A DNA stretch of 64,000 nucleotides from Candidatus Rhodoferax odensensis (GCA_016718405.1 JADKDJ010000003.1:434001-498000); one strand, 5' to 3'; counted from the stretch's first letter, positions 51,952 through 61,178 are shown. Notes: a model not told the origin generated them from the letters alone. Numbers and translations: made by a program.

Positions 51952-52224
51952 CTACTTACCCTTGCGCCCGCGCTCGGCCTGACGCCAGTAGCCAAATTCG
52001 TCTTCGTGAACCTCGATGTCGAGCTCCATGATGCGCTGCTGCAATCGATCCTGCACGGTGGCCACGGCCTGGTTGTAAACCGAGGGGCCGATCTCCTGCA
52101 GAAAGAATTTCAGCAGCGCCGCCGCTGCGATATTGCCGATGCGCTCGCCGTGCTCGTCCTGAAAGTAGCGCTCAATAGACGCGATGGCTTGCTGGTGTGC
52201 CTCTTTGGGGAGTTCAATGCTCAT
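51952..52224 (-). CDS. DUF2164 family protein
   Basis: 90 aa, small and charged, beginning MSIELPKEAHQQAIASIERYF and containing GNIAAAALLKFFLQEIGPSVYNQAV and an ELDIEVHEDEFGYW ending, all typical of DUF2164. No known function. Stands alone, 62 bp before the DUF2157 gene. Confidence 0.85.
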   Translation of the reverse strand: MSIELPKEAHQQAIASIERYFQDEHGERIGNIAAAALLKFFLQEIGPSVYNQAVATVQDRLQQRIMELDIEVHEDEFGYWRQAERGRKGK

Positions 52225-52400
52225 GGCGGCGTGGGTGTGTGGTCGGGCTGTCGCGGTACTGTACTCGCCGCCGCGCCCAGCACCGTGCGCACAGTTGCTG
52301 GCGCGCTGTTCTCATTCGGTCACACGGCGCTACCATGGCGTGACCGGCGCGGTCGCTGTCGGACCGTCACGCGGGAAAACCCCGATAGGCGCTTCAATCA

Positions 52401-52422
52401 AATTAATTAACAATTAATTAAT
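52401..52422. promoter_or_regulatory. AT-only palindromic element upstream of gtsA
   Basis: A 22-base stretch with one non-A/T base, AATTAATTAACAATTAATTA continuing AT, built of two near-symmetric TTAATTAA units separated by CA. It lies about 85 bp before the gtsA start in an otherwise GC-rich region, so it probably marks an operator or an UP-type promoter element for the sugar-uptake operon. Specific binder unknown. The whole intergenic region is 280 bp. Confidence 0.45.
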
Positions 52423-52504
52423 TCAAGCGGACATAGGGTCAGCCTGAATCAAACCCTGCTCAGCGGCACACCCTTTCTGCCTGAGCTGACCAATAGGAGA
52501 CGGA

Positions 52505-53755
52505 ATGCGCAAACTAACAGGACTGGCCGCTGCGGTGGCTTTGGTGGCGGCGGGTGCAACGGCGCACGCCGGTGAAGTCGAAGTGCTGCACTGGTGGACC
52601 TCCGGCGGCGAAGCCAAATCGGTGGGCGAACTCAAGAAGATTATGCAGGGCAAAGGCCACACCTGGAAAGACTTTGCAGTGGCCGGCGGCGGCGGGGACA
52701 ACGCCATGACCGTGCTCAAGAGCCGCGTGGTGTCCGGCAATCCGGCTGCTGCGGCGCAGATCAAAGGTCCCGCGATCCAGGAGTGGGCCGCTGAAGGTGT
52801 GCTGGCCAACCTCGACAGCGTGGCCGCCGCCGAGAAGTGGGACAGCCTGTTGCCCAAGGTGGTGGCCGATGTCATGAAATACAAAGGCAACTATGTGGCC
52901 GCACCGGTCAATGTGCACCGTGTCAACTGGATGTGGGCCAATGCCGCCGTGCTCAAGAAAGCAGGTGTGGCGACCATGCCCAAGACCTGGGACGAGTTTT
53001 TTGTCGCGGCCGACAAGGTCAAGAAGGCCGGTCTGATCCCGGTCGCGCACGGCGGTCAGAACTGGCAGGACTTCACCACCTTTGAGTCGGTCGTGTTGGG
53101 CGTGGGTGGCGCCAAGTTCTACCAGGACGCCTTGGTCAAACTCGATCCGAAGGCTTTGAACAGCGACACCATGAAGAAGTCGCTGGAGACCTTCCGCAAG
53201 GTCAAGGGCTACACCGATGCCGCCGCACCGGGGCGCGACTGGAACCTGGCCACTGCCATGGTGATGCAAGAGAAGGCCGCCTTCCAGTTCATGGGCGATT
53301 GGGCCAAGGGCGAGTTCCTGGCGGCCGGCAAGGTGCCGGGCAAGGACTTCCTGTGCGCAGCAGCACCGGGTACCAGCACCTCCTACACCTTCAACGTGGA
53401 CTCGTTTGCCATGTTCAAGCTCAAAGACGCCGCCGCCCAGAAGGCGCAGGGCGACTTGGCCGCCGCCATCATGGGCACGGAGTTCCAGGAGGTGTTCAAC
53501 CTCAACAAGGGCTCGATCCCGGTTCGCCTGAACATGAAGATGGACAAGTTCGACGACTGCGCCAAGATGTCGAGCAAGGACTTCGTGGCCACCGCCAAGT
53601 CCGGTGGCCTGTTGCCCTCGGTGGCGCACGGCATGGCGATTCGCCCGGCCGCCGAAGGTGCGATCAAGGACGCGGTAAGCCAGTTCTGGAACGACGACAA
53701 AGTCACTGTCGCTGCAGCCCAGAGCAGAATAGCCGCCGCCGCGGCGATTCAGTAA
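52505..53755 (+). CDS. gtsA: Glucose/mannose-type ABC transporter binding protein (first copy)
   Basis: 416 aa with signal peptide (MRKLTGLAAAVALVAAGATAHA). Family-1 sugar-binding protein: EVEVLHWWTSGGEAKSVGEL, VNVHRVNWMWANAAVLKKAG, HGGQNWQDFTTFESV, FQFMGDWAKGEF, KGSIPVRLNM. Resembles GtsA of Pseudomonas glucose uptake. GGAG at about 52496 decides the start. A porin gene follows, then a second binding-protein paralogue. Confidence 0.9.
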   Translation: MRKLTGLAAAVALVAAGATAHAGEVEVLHWWTSGGEAKSVGELKKIMQGKGHTWKDFAVAGGGGDNAMTVLKSRVVSGNPAAAAQIKGPAIQEWAAEGVLANLDSVAAAEKWDSLLPKVVADVMKYKGNYVAAPVNVHRVNWMWANAAVLKKAGVATMPKTWDEFFVAADKVKKAGLIPVAHGGQNWQDFTTFESVVLGVGGAKFYQDALVKLDPKALNSDTMKKSLETFRKVKGYTDAAAPGRDWNLATAMVMQEKAAFQFMGDWAKGEFLAAGKVPGKDFLCAAAPGTSTSYTFNVDSFAMFKLKDAAAQKAQGDLAAAIMGTEFQEVFNLNKGSIPVRLNMKMDKFDDCAKMSSKDFVATAKSGGLLPSVAHGMAIRPAAEGAIKDAVSQFWNDDKVTVAAAQSRIAAAAAIQ

Positions 53756-53825
53756 ACGCCGACTGAACCACTGATCGGTTTCGGCTGACGGCCGAATCCG
53801 ATCACCTCCCAAGCACCCAGAAAAA

Positions 53826-53852
53826 TCTCCCGCCAAGGCGGGGGCGGGGAGA
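53826..53852 (+). terminator. Hairpin between gtsA and the porin gene
   Basis: TCTCCCGCC pairs with GGCGGGGAGA across an 8-base loop, followed by weak T content (CCTTTCCTT). It can be an intercistronic hairpin or partial terminator that sets a high level of binding protein relative to later genes. The surrounding 184 bp hold no gene. Confidence 0.4.
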
Positions 53853-53939
53853 GCCTTTCCTTGTGAACTCTCAGGCTCACCACCCGAAGACCCTTGTCGC
53901 AGACGAGAGCTGCATCGAATCACACAGAAGCTGACCATC

Positions 53940-55145
53940 ATGAAACTGACCCAAACCTTGAAGAGCACCTCGCTCACCACCTGCGCCGCGGCCACCGCAA
54001 CGCTGCTGATGGCACTGGCTCCGGCCACCAGTTCCGCCGTCGACTTTGGCGGCTACTTCCGCGCCGGCCCCGGTGCGACGTCGAAGAACGCTTCCCGTGC
54101 TTGCTACGGCTTGAGCGGCCCCGGCCTCAAATACCGCTTGGGCAATGAGTGTGACCTCTATGGCGAATTCACCTTCACCCAGGCCTTCAAGAAGGATGGG
54201 CTGGATTACAAGGTAGTGCTCATGCCCAACATCTACAACGGCGGCACCGATGACGGCGGCGCCAAGTTTGGTCTGGCCATGCTGTACGCCGAAGGCAAGG
54301 GCTTTGACCTGGCGCCGGACGCCACCTTCTGGATCGGCAAGCGCCGCGGCCGTGCCGACGTGCACATCGTCGACACCAACTTCGTCGAGATGGACGGTGT
54401 GGGCGGCGGCATCGAAGGCATTGCCGCAGGTCCCGGCAAGCTGGGTTTTGCCTACTACCGCGACGACGGCACCAGCAACAAGGCGGGCAATCGCTTCAAC
54501 GTCGATTACAGCGGCATACCGGTGAATGACGGCGGCAAGTTGCGCCTGGTGGCTACCGCCGTGAACGGTACCTTCGCTGGCGGCACGGATGGTTTTGGCC
54601 TGACGCTGCAACACAACCAGGACAACTTCCTGGGTCTGGGCGGCGGCAACGTGGTGTGGCTGCAAACATCGTCCGGCAGCGCCAATCTGAATGCCAATTT
54701 TGGCAGCCTGTCGGCCCAGTCGTCCGACCGCAGCGTGCGCCTGATCGAGAGCTTCACCTGGCAGAAGGGACCGTTTGGCGGCCAGGCTCTGGCCTTCATC
54801 CAGAAGGACAAGGCGGCGGGCCTGACCACCACCTCCGCCACCATCGGTGGCCGCGCCTCCTACGCCTTCACCAAGAACTTCAAGCTGGTGTCCGAGTTGG
54901 GCGTCTCCACCAAGAAGCCTGAAAACGGCGACAAACAACGCGTGACCAAGTTCACCATCGCGCCAACTCTGGCGACAGGTCCGGACTTCTGGAACCGCCC
55001 CGAACTGCGCCTGTATGCGACCCACGCCAAATGGAACACCGCCGCCAATGTCGCCGCTGGCCCCAACGGCCTGACGGGTGTGCCAGCGAACGCGGGCAAG
55101 ACATCTGGCACCAGCTACGGCCTGCAGGTCGAGTGGTGGTTCTGA
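53940..55145 (+). CDS. LamB/maltoporin-type carbohydrate porin
   Basis: 401 aa outer-membrane protein: signal peptide to about residue 32 (ATSSA), then VDFGGYFRAGPGATSKN, the maltoporin-family start, CYGLSGPGLKYRLGNECDLYGEF, and a C-terminal aromatic ending QVEWWF. Beta-strand-like alternation throughout. Placed between two sugar-binding proteins, it would bring the same sugar across the outer membrane. Confidence 0.88.
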   Translation: MKLTQTLKSTSLTTCAAATATLLMALAPATSSAVDFGGYFRAGPGATSKNASRACYGLSGPGLKYRLGNECDLYGEFTFTQAFKKDGLDYKVVLMPNIYNGGTDDGGAKFGLAMLYAEGKGFDLAPDATFWIGKRRGRADVHIVDTNFVEMDGVGGGIEGIAAGPGKLGFAYYRDDGTSNKAGNRFNVDYSGIPVNDGGKLRLVATAVNGTFAGGTDGFGLTLQHNQDNFLGLGGGNVVWLQTSSGSANLNANFGSLSAQSSDRSVRLIESFTWQKGPFGGQALAFIQKDKAAGLTTTSATIGGRASYAFTKNFKLVSELGVSTKKPENGDKQRVTKFTIAPTLATGPDFWNRPELRLYATHAKWNTAANVAAGPNGLTGVPANAGKTSGTSYGLQVEWWF

Positions 55146-55216
55146 GCCACTGACTGGACACAACGAGTCTCGAGGGGAAGTGCCGGGGTCAACGCAGCTC
55201 GACCTTGGCTTTAACG

Positions 55217-55244
55217 AGGTTCCCGCGAGGGAACCTCCTTTTTT
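55217..55244 (+). terminator. Rho-independent terminator after the porin gene
   Basis: Perfect 8-bp stem AGGTTCCC / GGGAACCT with a GCGA loop followed, after CC, by six Ts. It separates gtsA-porin from the second binding-protein gene, so the latter probably needs read-through or its own promoter; the 60 bp downstream show no clear one. Confidence 0.85.
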
Positions 55245-55305
55245 CTGTCCGACATCAATCGACATGCCTCGCGCCCATTTCGCCCAGCCCCAACTGCAAC
55301 TCCTC

Positions 55306-56595
55306 ATGAATGCCCTTTGCCGACTGGTCCCAGCGCTGATGCAGCGCGCCACGTTCATTGCAGCGACGCTGCTGGCTCCGGTGGCCATCACGGCGGGTGA
55401 GGTTGAAGTGCTGCACTATTGGACTTCGGGTGGCGAGGCCAAGTCTGTGGCGGAGCTGCAAGTGCTGATGGCGCGCCGCGGCCATACCTGGAAAGACTTC
55501 ACCGTGGCCGGTGGCGGCGGTGGCAAGGCCATGGAAGTGCTCAAGGCGCGTGTGCTGGCCGGCCAGCCGCCAGCTGCCGCGCTGATCAAGGGCCCCACCA
55601 TTCAAGAGTGGGCCGAGCTGAAGGCCTTGACGCACCTCGACACCATGGCCAGCTTCGAGAAATGGGACGAGGTCTTGCCCAAGGTGGTGGCCGATGTCAT
55701 GAAGCACAAAGGCCACTACGTGGCGGTGCCGGTCAACGTCCACCGGGTCAATTGGTTGTGGGCCAATACCGAGGTGTTGCGCAAGGCCGGTGTGGCGGCG
55801 GCGCCAAATAGCTATGACGCCTTCTTCGCCGCGGCAGACAGGATCAAGGCCGCAGGCTATATTGCCCTGGCCCATGGTGGGCAGGACTGGCAGGACTTCA
55901 CGCTGTTCGAGTCGATCGCGCTGGGCGTAGGCGGAGCGGATTTCTACGACAAAGCCTTGGTCAAGCTCGACCGGGCAAGCCTGATCGGTGAGGACATGAG
56001 GAAAGTATTGCAAACCTTTCGACGCATGAAGCCCTATGTGGACAGCCAATCCAGCGGCCGCGACTGGAACGCCACCACGGATCTGGTCATCCGGGGTAAG
56101 GCCGGTTTTCAGTTTATGGGCGACTGGGCCAAGGGCGAGTTTCTGGCGGCCGGTCAAACACCGGGCAAAGAGTTCATTTGCCTCAGCGCGCCGGGCACCG
56201 AGCAGGCCTACACCTTCAATGTGGACTCCTTCGCCATGTTCCAGCTCAAAGGCTGGGAAGCCCAAAAAGCACAGGGCTATCTGGCTTACCTGCTGATGGG
56301 GCAAGAGTTTCAAGAAAAGTTCAACCTTCGCAAGGGTTCCATCCCGGTGCGCTTGGGGCTAGACATGGACAAGTTCGACGACTGCGCCAAACGCTCCAGC
56401 CAGGACTTTGTGCGCAGCGCCAAGACTGGCGCGTTGCTTCCCTCAGTGGCGCATGGCATGGCGGTGCCGCCCGCCGCGCAAGCCGCCTTGCGTGCGGCGG
56501 TGGCCGAATTTTGGAACAACGACACGATCACGCCTCAGCACACCCTGGCCAAACTGGCCTTGGTGGCTGCCGCCCGAGCAAAACAAGCCCTATGA
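55306..56595 (+). CDS. Glucose/mannose-type ABC transporter binding protein (second copy)
   Basis: 429 aa from ATG 55306 (an earlier in-frame ATG at 55264 is possible). Signal peptide up to about residue 30 (ATLLAPVAITAG). Closely parallel to the first GtsA over the whole length: EVEVLHYWTSGGEAKSVAEL, VNVHRVNWLWANTEVLRKAG, GFQFMGDWAKGEFLAAGQ, KGSIPVRLGLDMDKFDDCAK. Clear paralogue, diverged enough to bind a different sugar. Its stop overlaps the permease ATG by 4 bp. Confidence 0.88.
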   Translation: MNALCRLVPALMQRATFIAATLLAPVAITAGEVEVLHYWTSGGEAKSVAELQVLMARRGHTWKDFTVAGGGGGKAMEVLKARVLAGQPPAAALIKGPTIQEWAELKALTHLDTMASFEKWDEVLPKVVADVMKHKGHYVAVPVNVHRVNWLWANTEVLRKAGVAAAPNSYDAFFAAADRIKAAGYIALAHGGQDWQDFTLFESIALGVGGADFYDKALVKLDRASLIGEDMRKVLQTFRRMKPYVDSQSSGRDWNATTDLVIRGKAGFQFMGDWAKGEFLAAGQTPGKEFICLSAPGTEQAYTFNVDSFAMFQLKGWEAQKAQGYLAYLLMGQEFQEKFNLRKGSIPVRLGLDMDKFDDCAKRSSQDFVRSAKTGALLPSVAHGMAVPPAAQAALRAAVAEFWNNDTITPQHTLAKLALVAAARAKQAL

Positions 56596-57474
56596 AACTG
56601 AACTTCGAAACCGCCCTGCCCAAGCTGGTCTTCGCGCCTGGCTTTGTGATGGGCATGGCTTTCATCTACGGCTTCATGGTCTGGAACGGCGTGCTCTCGG
56701 TCACCGGCTCACGCATGCTGCCCAACTACAGCGAGTTTGTGGGCCTGGCACAGTACGCCCGGCTGTGGGAGTCCGAGCGCTGGTGGGTGGCGCTCAAGAA
56801 CCTGGGCTTGTTCAGCCTGTTTTACGTCGGTGGCGCGATGCTGATCGGCATGGCGCTGGCGATCTTTCTCGACCAGAAGGTGCGCGCTGGAAGGCGCGCT
56901 GCGCACCATCTACCTGTACCCAATGGCGCTGTCCTTCATCGTCACTGGCACTGCCTGGAAGTGGCTGCTCAACCCCAGCCTGGGGCTGGAGAAGTTGATG
57001 CACGACCTGGGCTGGAGCAGTTTTCAGTTCGACTGGCTGGTGCAGAGCGACACCGCCATCTACTGCGTCATCATCGCCGGCATCTGGCAGTCGGCCGGCT
57101 TTGCCATGGCCTTGTTCCTGGCGGGCTTGCGCGGCATCGATGACAGCATCATCAAGGCCGCGCAAATGGACGGCGCCTCGCTGCCGCGCATCTACTGGCG
57201 CATCATCCTGCCGATTCTGCGCCCAGTGGTGTTCTCCACCATCATGGTGTTGTCGCACCTGTCCATCAAAGGCTTTGACCTGGTGATGGCGCTCACTGGC
57301 GGCGGCCCCGGCTACGCCACCGATGTGCCGGCCACCTTCATGTACGTGATGAGTTTCACGCGTGGCCAGATCGGCCTGGGCGCCGCCAGCGCCACCATGA
57401 TGCTGGCCAGCGTGGCCGCCATCGTGGTGCCCTACTTGTACAGCGAACTGCGTGCCAAGCCGCATGACCGCTAA
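56592..57474 (+). pseudogene. gtsB: Sugar ABC transporter permease (MalF type) with a frameshift
   Basis: Reading from ATG 56592: MKLNFETALPKLVFAPGFVM ... LIGMALAIFLDQKVRA, then at about 56888-56891 one extra G (GCTGGAAGGC where GCTGAAGGC is expected) shifts the frame; the other frame continues with LRTIYLYPMALSFIVTGTAW, IKAAQMDGASLPRIYWRI (the EAA loop) and stops at 57474. The two parts make a normal ~294-aa permease. Since the other components look intact, a sequencing error is as likely as a real mutation. Confidence 0.85.
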
Positions 57475-57544
57475 ACCCCACTATCTAGTTGAGGACAGAG
57501 CTGGCTCGCTGCGCGTAGCTGCGGTCTTTCCCACAAGGACATTG

Positions 57545-58399
57545 ATGACTACCCAATTTCTATCCCGCAGCCTGGTTTATGCCGTGTTGCTGCTGGCCGC
57601 CTTTTTCTTCCTGGCGCCCATGTACGTGATGCTGGTCACCAGCTTCAAAGACGCTGAGCAGATCCGCTCCGGCAACCTGCTCAGCCTGCCGCATTCGCTG
57701 AACTTCGAGGCCTGGTCGCTGGCCTGGTCCAGCGCCTGCACCGGTACCGACTGCCGCGGCCTCAAGCCTTTCTTCTGGAACTCGGTGATCATGGTGGTTC
57801 CTGCCGTGCTGGTCTCCACCTTGTGGGGCGCCATGAACGGCTATGTGCTGAGCCTGTGGAAGTTTCGCGGCAGCGAGGTGATGTTTGGCCTCATGCTGTT
57901 TGGCGTGTTCATGCCGTTTCAGGTGGTGCTGCTGCCCATGAGCCAGGTGCTGGGCTGGCTGGGCGTATCGAGCTCCATCGGTGGTTTGATCCTGGTGCAC
58001 TGCCTGGCTGGCCTGGCCGGCACCACGCTATTCTTCCGCAACTACTACGCCTCCATTCCCAAAGAACTGGTCAATGCTGCGCGCATTGATGGCGCGGGCT
58101 TTTGGCGTATCTTCTTTCGCATCGTGGTGCCGATGTCCACCCCGATCGTGATGGTGACGCTGATCTGGCAGTTCACCAACATCTGGAACGACTTTCTGTT
58201 CGGCGTGGCCTTTAGCGGCGCCGACAGCAAACCCATCACCGTGGGCCTGAACAACATGGTCAATACGTCGAGCAGCGTCAAGAGCTACAACGTGGACATG
58301 GCCGCCGCCGTCATCGCCGGCCTGCCCACCATGCTGGTCTACGTGCTGGCTGGCCAGTACTTCGTCAAAGGGCTGACGGCCGGTGCGGTCAAGGGCTAA
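57545..58399 (+). CDS. gtsC: Sugar ABC transporter permease, MalG type
   Basis: 284 aa. Six membrane helices, EAA loop IPKELVNAARIDGAGFWRIFF, ending GQYFVKGLTAGAVKG. ATG 57545 has AAGGA 9 bp upstream; longer in-frame starts at 57452 or 57464 overlap gtsB. Partner of the frameshifted gtsB. Confidence 0.9.
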   Translation: MTTQFLSRSLVYAVLLLAAFFFLAPMYVMLVTSFKDAEQIRSGNLLSLPHSLNFEAWSLAWSSACTGTDCRGLKPFFWNSVIMVVPAVLVSTLWGAMNGYVLSLWKFRGSEVMFGLMLFGVFMPFQVVLLPMSQVLGWLGVSSSIGGLILVHCLAGLAGTTLFFRNYYASIPKELVNAARIDGAGFWRIFFRIVVPMSTPIVMVTLIWQFTNIWNDFLFGVAFSGADSKPITVGLNNMVNTSSSVKSYNVDMAAAVIAGLPTMLVYVLAGQYFVKGLTAGAVKG

Positions 58400-58429
58400 T
58401 GAAGCAGAACTTGCCGACCTTCATCTTCC

Positions 58430-58500
58430 CGTCATCGCGAGGCCACAGGCCGCGGCGATCCAGGATGGATTGCCGCGTCGCTTCGCTCCTCGCAATGACG
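58430..58500. repeat. Intergenic inverted-repeat element
   Basis: 71 bp with terminal arms CGTCATCGCGAGG and CCTCGCAATGACG (1 mismatch), and an inner GC-rich part (GAGCGAAGCGACGCGGCAAT on the minus strand). This 'CGTCATTGCGAGGAGCGAAGCGAC' type is a widespread intergenic palindromic repeat in bacteria. Lies between gtsC and the ATPase gene. Confidence 0.7.
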
Positions 58501-58583
58501 AAGCGCTGTTGATGCATTGCCCTCAGCTACCCGCCCAAAACATCCCAATCACGCCCCGCTAATCGCACGTTTCACGCATCATC

Positions 58584-59657
58584 ATGGCCGCATCTCTTCA
58601 CATCTCCGGTATCCGCAAAGTTTTTGGCAAGGTCGACAAGGCCGTCGAGGTGCTCAAGCGCATCGACATCGACGTCGCGCCAGGGGAGTTTCTGATCCTC
58701 GTTGGCCCCTCGGGATGCGGCAAGTCCACCCTGCTCAACATCATCGCCGGGCTGGAGGAACCCAGCGAGGGTGAGATCACCATCGCCGGGCGCAACGTGG
58801 TCGGCGTGCCGCCGGCGCAGCGCGACATTGCCATGGTGTTCCAGAGCTACGCCCTGTACCCGACCATGAGCGTGGCCGACAACATCGGCTTCGCACTGGA
58901 GATGCGCAAGGTGCCCAAGGCCGAACGTGACGCCGCCGTGGCGCGTGTGGCCAAGATGCTGCAGATCGAGCACCTGCTGGACCGCCGCCCGGCCCAGCTC
59001 TCGGGTGGCCAGCGCCAGCGCGTGGCGATGGGCCGCGCGCTGGCGCGCCAGCCGCAACTGTTCTTGTTTGACGAGCCCTTGAGCAACCTGGACGCCAAGC
59101 TGCGCGTCGAGATGCGTGCCGAAATCAAGCGCCTGCACAACTTGAGTGGCATCACCAGCGTCTACGTCACGCACGACCAGATCGAGGCCATGACGCTGGG
59201 CAGCCGCATCGCGGTGATGAAGGACGGCGTGCTGCAGCAGCTCGGCACGCCGGATGAAATCTACCGCCGCCCGGCCAACACCTATGTGGCCACCTTCATT
59301 GGTTCGCCCACTATGAATTTGATAGCTGGATGTTCCCATGCCACGGTTGACATGGCCACGTTTGCCATTGAAGGAGGCGTGTTGCCGCTGTCTTGCCCCT
59401 CGCCTGCGGCGGGCTCCCTGCTGGGCTTGCGCCCTGAACACATCGCCCTGGTGGGGCAGTCCGCTTGGCGCGGTCAAGTGCAGGTGGTCGAACCCACCGG
59501 CGCCGACACCTACGTGGTGGTCAAGACTGCCGCCGGCAACGTGACGGTGCGCACCTCGCCACAGACCATCGCTCGCCCCGGTGATGAAGTGGGGCTGGAG
59601 GTGGCGGCCGAGCATGTGAGCTGGTTTGACGGTGGCAGCGGCGTGCGTCTGGCATGA
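58584..59657 (+). CDS. gtsD: Sugar ABC transporter ATPase, UgpC/MalK type
   Basis: 357 aa. Walker A GPSGCGKSTLL, Q-loop MVFQSYALYPTMS, signature LSGGQRQRVAMGRAL, Walker B LFLFDEPLSNLDAK, VTHDQIEAMTL, MalK-type C-terminal domain with LLGLRPEHIAL. Completes the importer. Separated from gtsC by 184 bp that contain the inverted-repeat element. Confidence 0.92.
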   Translation: MAASLHISGIRKVFGKVDKAVEVLKRIDIDVAPGEFLILVGPSGCGKSTLLNIIAGLEEPSEGEITIAGRNVVGVPPAQRDIAMVFQSYALYPTMSVADNIGFALEMRKVPKAERDAAVARVAKMLQIEHLLDRRPAQLSGGQRQRVAMGRALARQPQLFLFDEPLSNLDAKLRVEMRAEIKRLHNLSGITSVYVTHDQIEAMTLGSRIAVMKDGVLQQLGTPDEIYRRPANTYVATFIGSPTMNLIAGCSHATVDMATFAIEGGVLPLSCPSPAAGSLLGLRPEHIALVGQSAWRGQVQVVEPTGADTYVVVKTAAGNVTVRTSPQTIARPGDEVGLEVAAEHVSWFDGGSGVRLA

Positions 59658-59819
59658 ATGCATGTGCCATGGTCGGCTTCCAATGGGTGTGATCAATTGG
59701 TGTCACCCTTGGCATCGCGCCGCTAGAATGGTTGGCAAGAATACGGGTACCCGGTGTGAGGTGGAGACGGTGATCGCCGTGAACCCTGATACTTCTTCAA
59801 CCCTGCTGGAGCGGTCGAC

Positions 59820-60437
59820 ATGCGCTTGTTTGTTCACTTTGCCGTGGCCGGTCTGCTGGCCGCGCTGTCGTCCCATGCCGCAGCCCAACTGTACAAATGC
59901 AAGGACGGCAGAGGAGAAATGGTCTTCTCGGACATGCCCTGCGCACGCGCCGGCAAGCTTGGTGAGCCGCGCCGGACCAACCTGCCCGCCGCGGCCCAAG
60001 TGGGCGACGGCAAGTTGACGCAAAGCGCTGTGACCAAGGTCATTCAGCATGCGGCCGCGCTGGTGGTCCGTTCCGACCACCAGGCTCAATGCGCGCTCGC
60101 GGCGCCAGACCTGAGCTTCACGGCGACGGACCAGAGCAGCGCCCCGCCTTTGGTGGTCTCGGGTGGACGAAGCGAACTCTGCGCCCTGCAGCGTGATGCT
60201 GCGCGCGCCCTGGAGGCGAACAAGGGGCGCGCCAGCCCCAAGCTGGACAAGCTGACCATCAGCCTGAATGCCGACAGCTCGCAGGCAAGCGCCAAGTACG
60301 ACATCATCACAACGATCACTCAGCAGGGCCGGGCCGTCATGGTGCAGCGCTGTGCGCGAGAGGATCAATTCGGCGTCTACGGCCGTCAGATCTTGTATTC
60401 ACGCGTCAGCTCGACTTGCCGTACGGCCGAGATCTGA
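59820..60437 (+). CDS. Exported DUF4124-containing protein
   Basis: 205 aa. Signal peptide MRLFVHFAVAGLLAALSSHAAA, then QLYKCKDGRGEMVFSDMPC, the DUF4124 start (Y-K-C-x-D-x-x-G). The remainder (about 60-205) has no motif I recognise, with a few Cys (QCALAAP, CALQRD, CAREDQ, STCRTAE). Probably a small periplasmic protein. Function unknown. Confidence 0.8.
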   Translation: MRLFVHFAVAGLLAALSSHAAAQLYKCKDGRGEMVFSDMPCARAGKLGEPRRTNLPAAAQVGDGKLTQSAVTKVIQHAAALVVRSDHQAQCALAAPDLSFTATDQSSAPPLVVSGGRSELCALQRDAARALEANKGRASPKLDKLTISLNADSSQASAKYDIITTITQQGRAVMVQRCAREDQFGVYGRQILYSRVSSTCRTAEI

Positions 60438-60574
60438 GCCAGTGTCGACGCGTCGCCCGAAGCCCTCGTCATAACAATCGGCCGTTGACGGCCGCAGATC
60501 ATGCGCACTGTCTCGACACCTGTTGCTCTCGACCATTCGCGGTGTTACTATCGTGACACCCCTTGGAGAGCACC

Positions 60575-60889
60575 GTGCCCGCAACAACTTCGCTCAAGCT
60601 GCCCGACGCATTGAAGATCACCATTGCCAAAGTCGCTGCGTTTGAGGGCAAGACAGCCCATGCAGTGATGGTGGACACCCTGCAAGCGGCCATGGAAGAC
60701 GCGCTGGCACGGCACCAGTTTTATGCCGATGGTGAGGCGTCTTATCAGGACGTCATGCGTACCAACGCTGTCTTCAGCGCAGCGGATGTCAAAGCGTATG
60801 TCGTGGCCCGTGTGAAAGGTGGCAAGCCGGGCAGACCGAAGGCGCGGCCCCTGGATGCCGCCAAGCCCATGAACCCGGCCCATGATTGA
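60575..60889 (+). CDS. ParD/CopG-like antitoxin
   Basis: 104 aa from GTG 60575 (GGAGAG 5-10 bp upstream). N-terminal TTSLKLPDALKITIAKVAAFEGKT resembles ribbon-helix-helix antitoxins; YADGEASYQDVMRTNAVFSAADVKAYV follows and the tail is basic. The ATG of the downstream toxin overlaps its stop by 8 bp, as in toxin-antitoxin pairs. An upstream TTG at 60563 is also possible. Confidence 0.75.
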   Translation: MPATTSLKLPDALKITIAKVAAFEGKTAHAVMVDTLQAAMEDALARHQFYADGEASYQDVMRTNAVFSAADVKAYVVARVKGGKPGRPKARPLDAAKPMNPAHD

Positions 60890-61178
60890 GTTGGTCTATG
60901 CCGCGCAAGCACTGCGAGACCTGGAACGGCTGGTTGATTTCTTGCTGGAAACCGACCCGCAGGCTGCACAGGACACCGCTGCTCTGATCATTGAGGCGCT
61001 GGAGATTTTGGTGCAGCATCCCGAAATTGGCCGCAAAGTCCACTTTGGCCAGCGCGAGCTGGTGATTTCGCGTGGACGAACCGGCTATCTGGCGCTCTAC
61101 CGGTTTTTGCCCCACATCGACCGCATCCTGATACTGGCACTGCGCCATCAGCGAGAGGCTGGATACAAGGGCCTGTAG
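60882..61178 (+). CDS. RelE/ParE-superfamily toxin
   Basis: 98 aa. MIELVYAAQALRDLERLVDFL, LIIEALEILVQHPEIGRKV, LVISRGRTGYLALYRFL and LILALRHQREAGY: the usual RelE/ParE layout with C-terminal basic and aromatic residues. Paired with the antitoxin gene just before it. Target (ribosome or gyrase) cannot be stated; the ISRGRTGYLALYRF block favours ParE/RelE-type folds generally. Confidence 0.82.
   Translation: MIELVYAAQALRDLERLVDFLLETDPQAAQDTAALIIEALEILVQHPEIGRKVHFGQRELVISRGRTGYLALYRFLPHIDRILILALRHQREAGYKGL

Noticed and set aside
52514..54028. 504-aa open frame on the minus strand
   Set aside because: Antisense to gtsA and the porin start; no motif.
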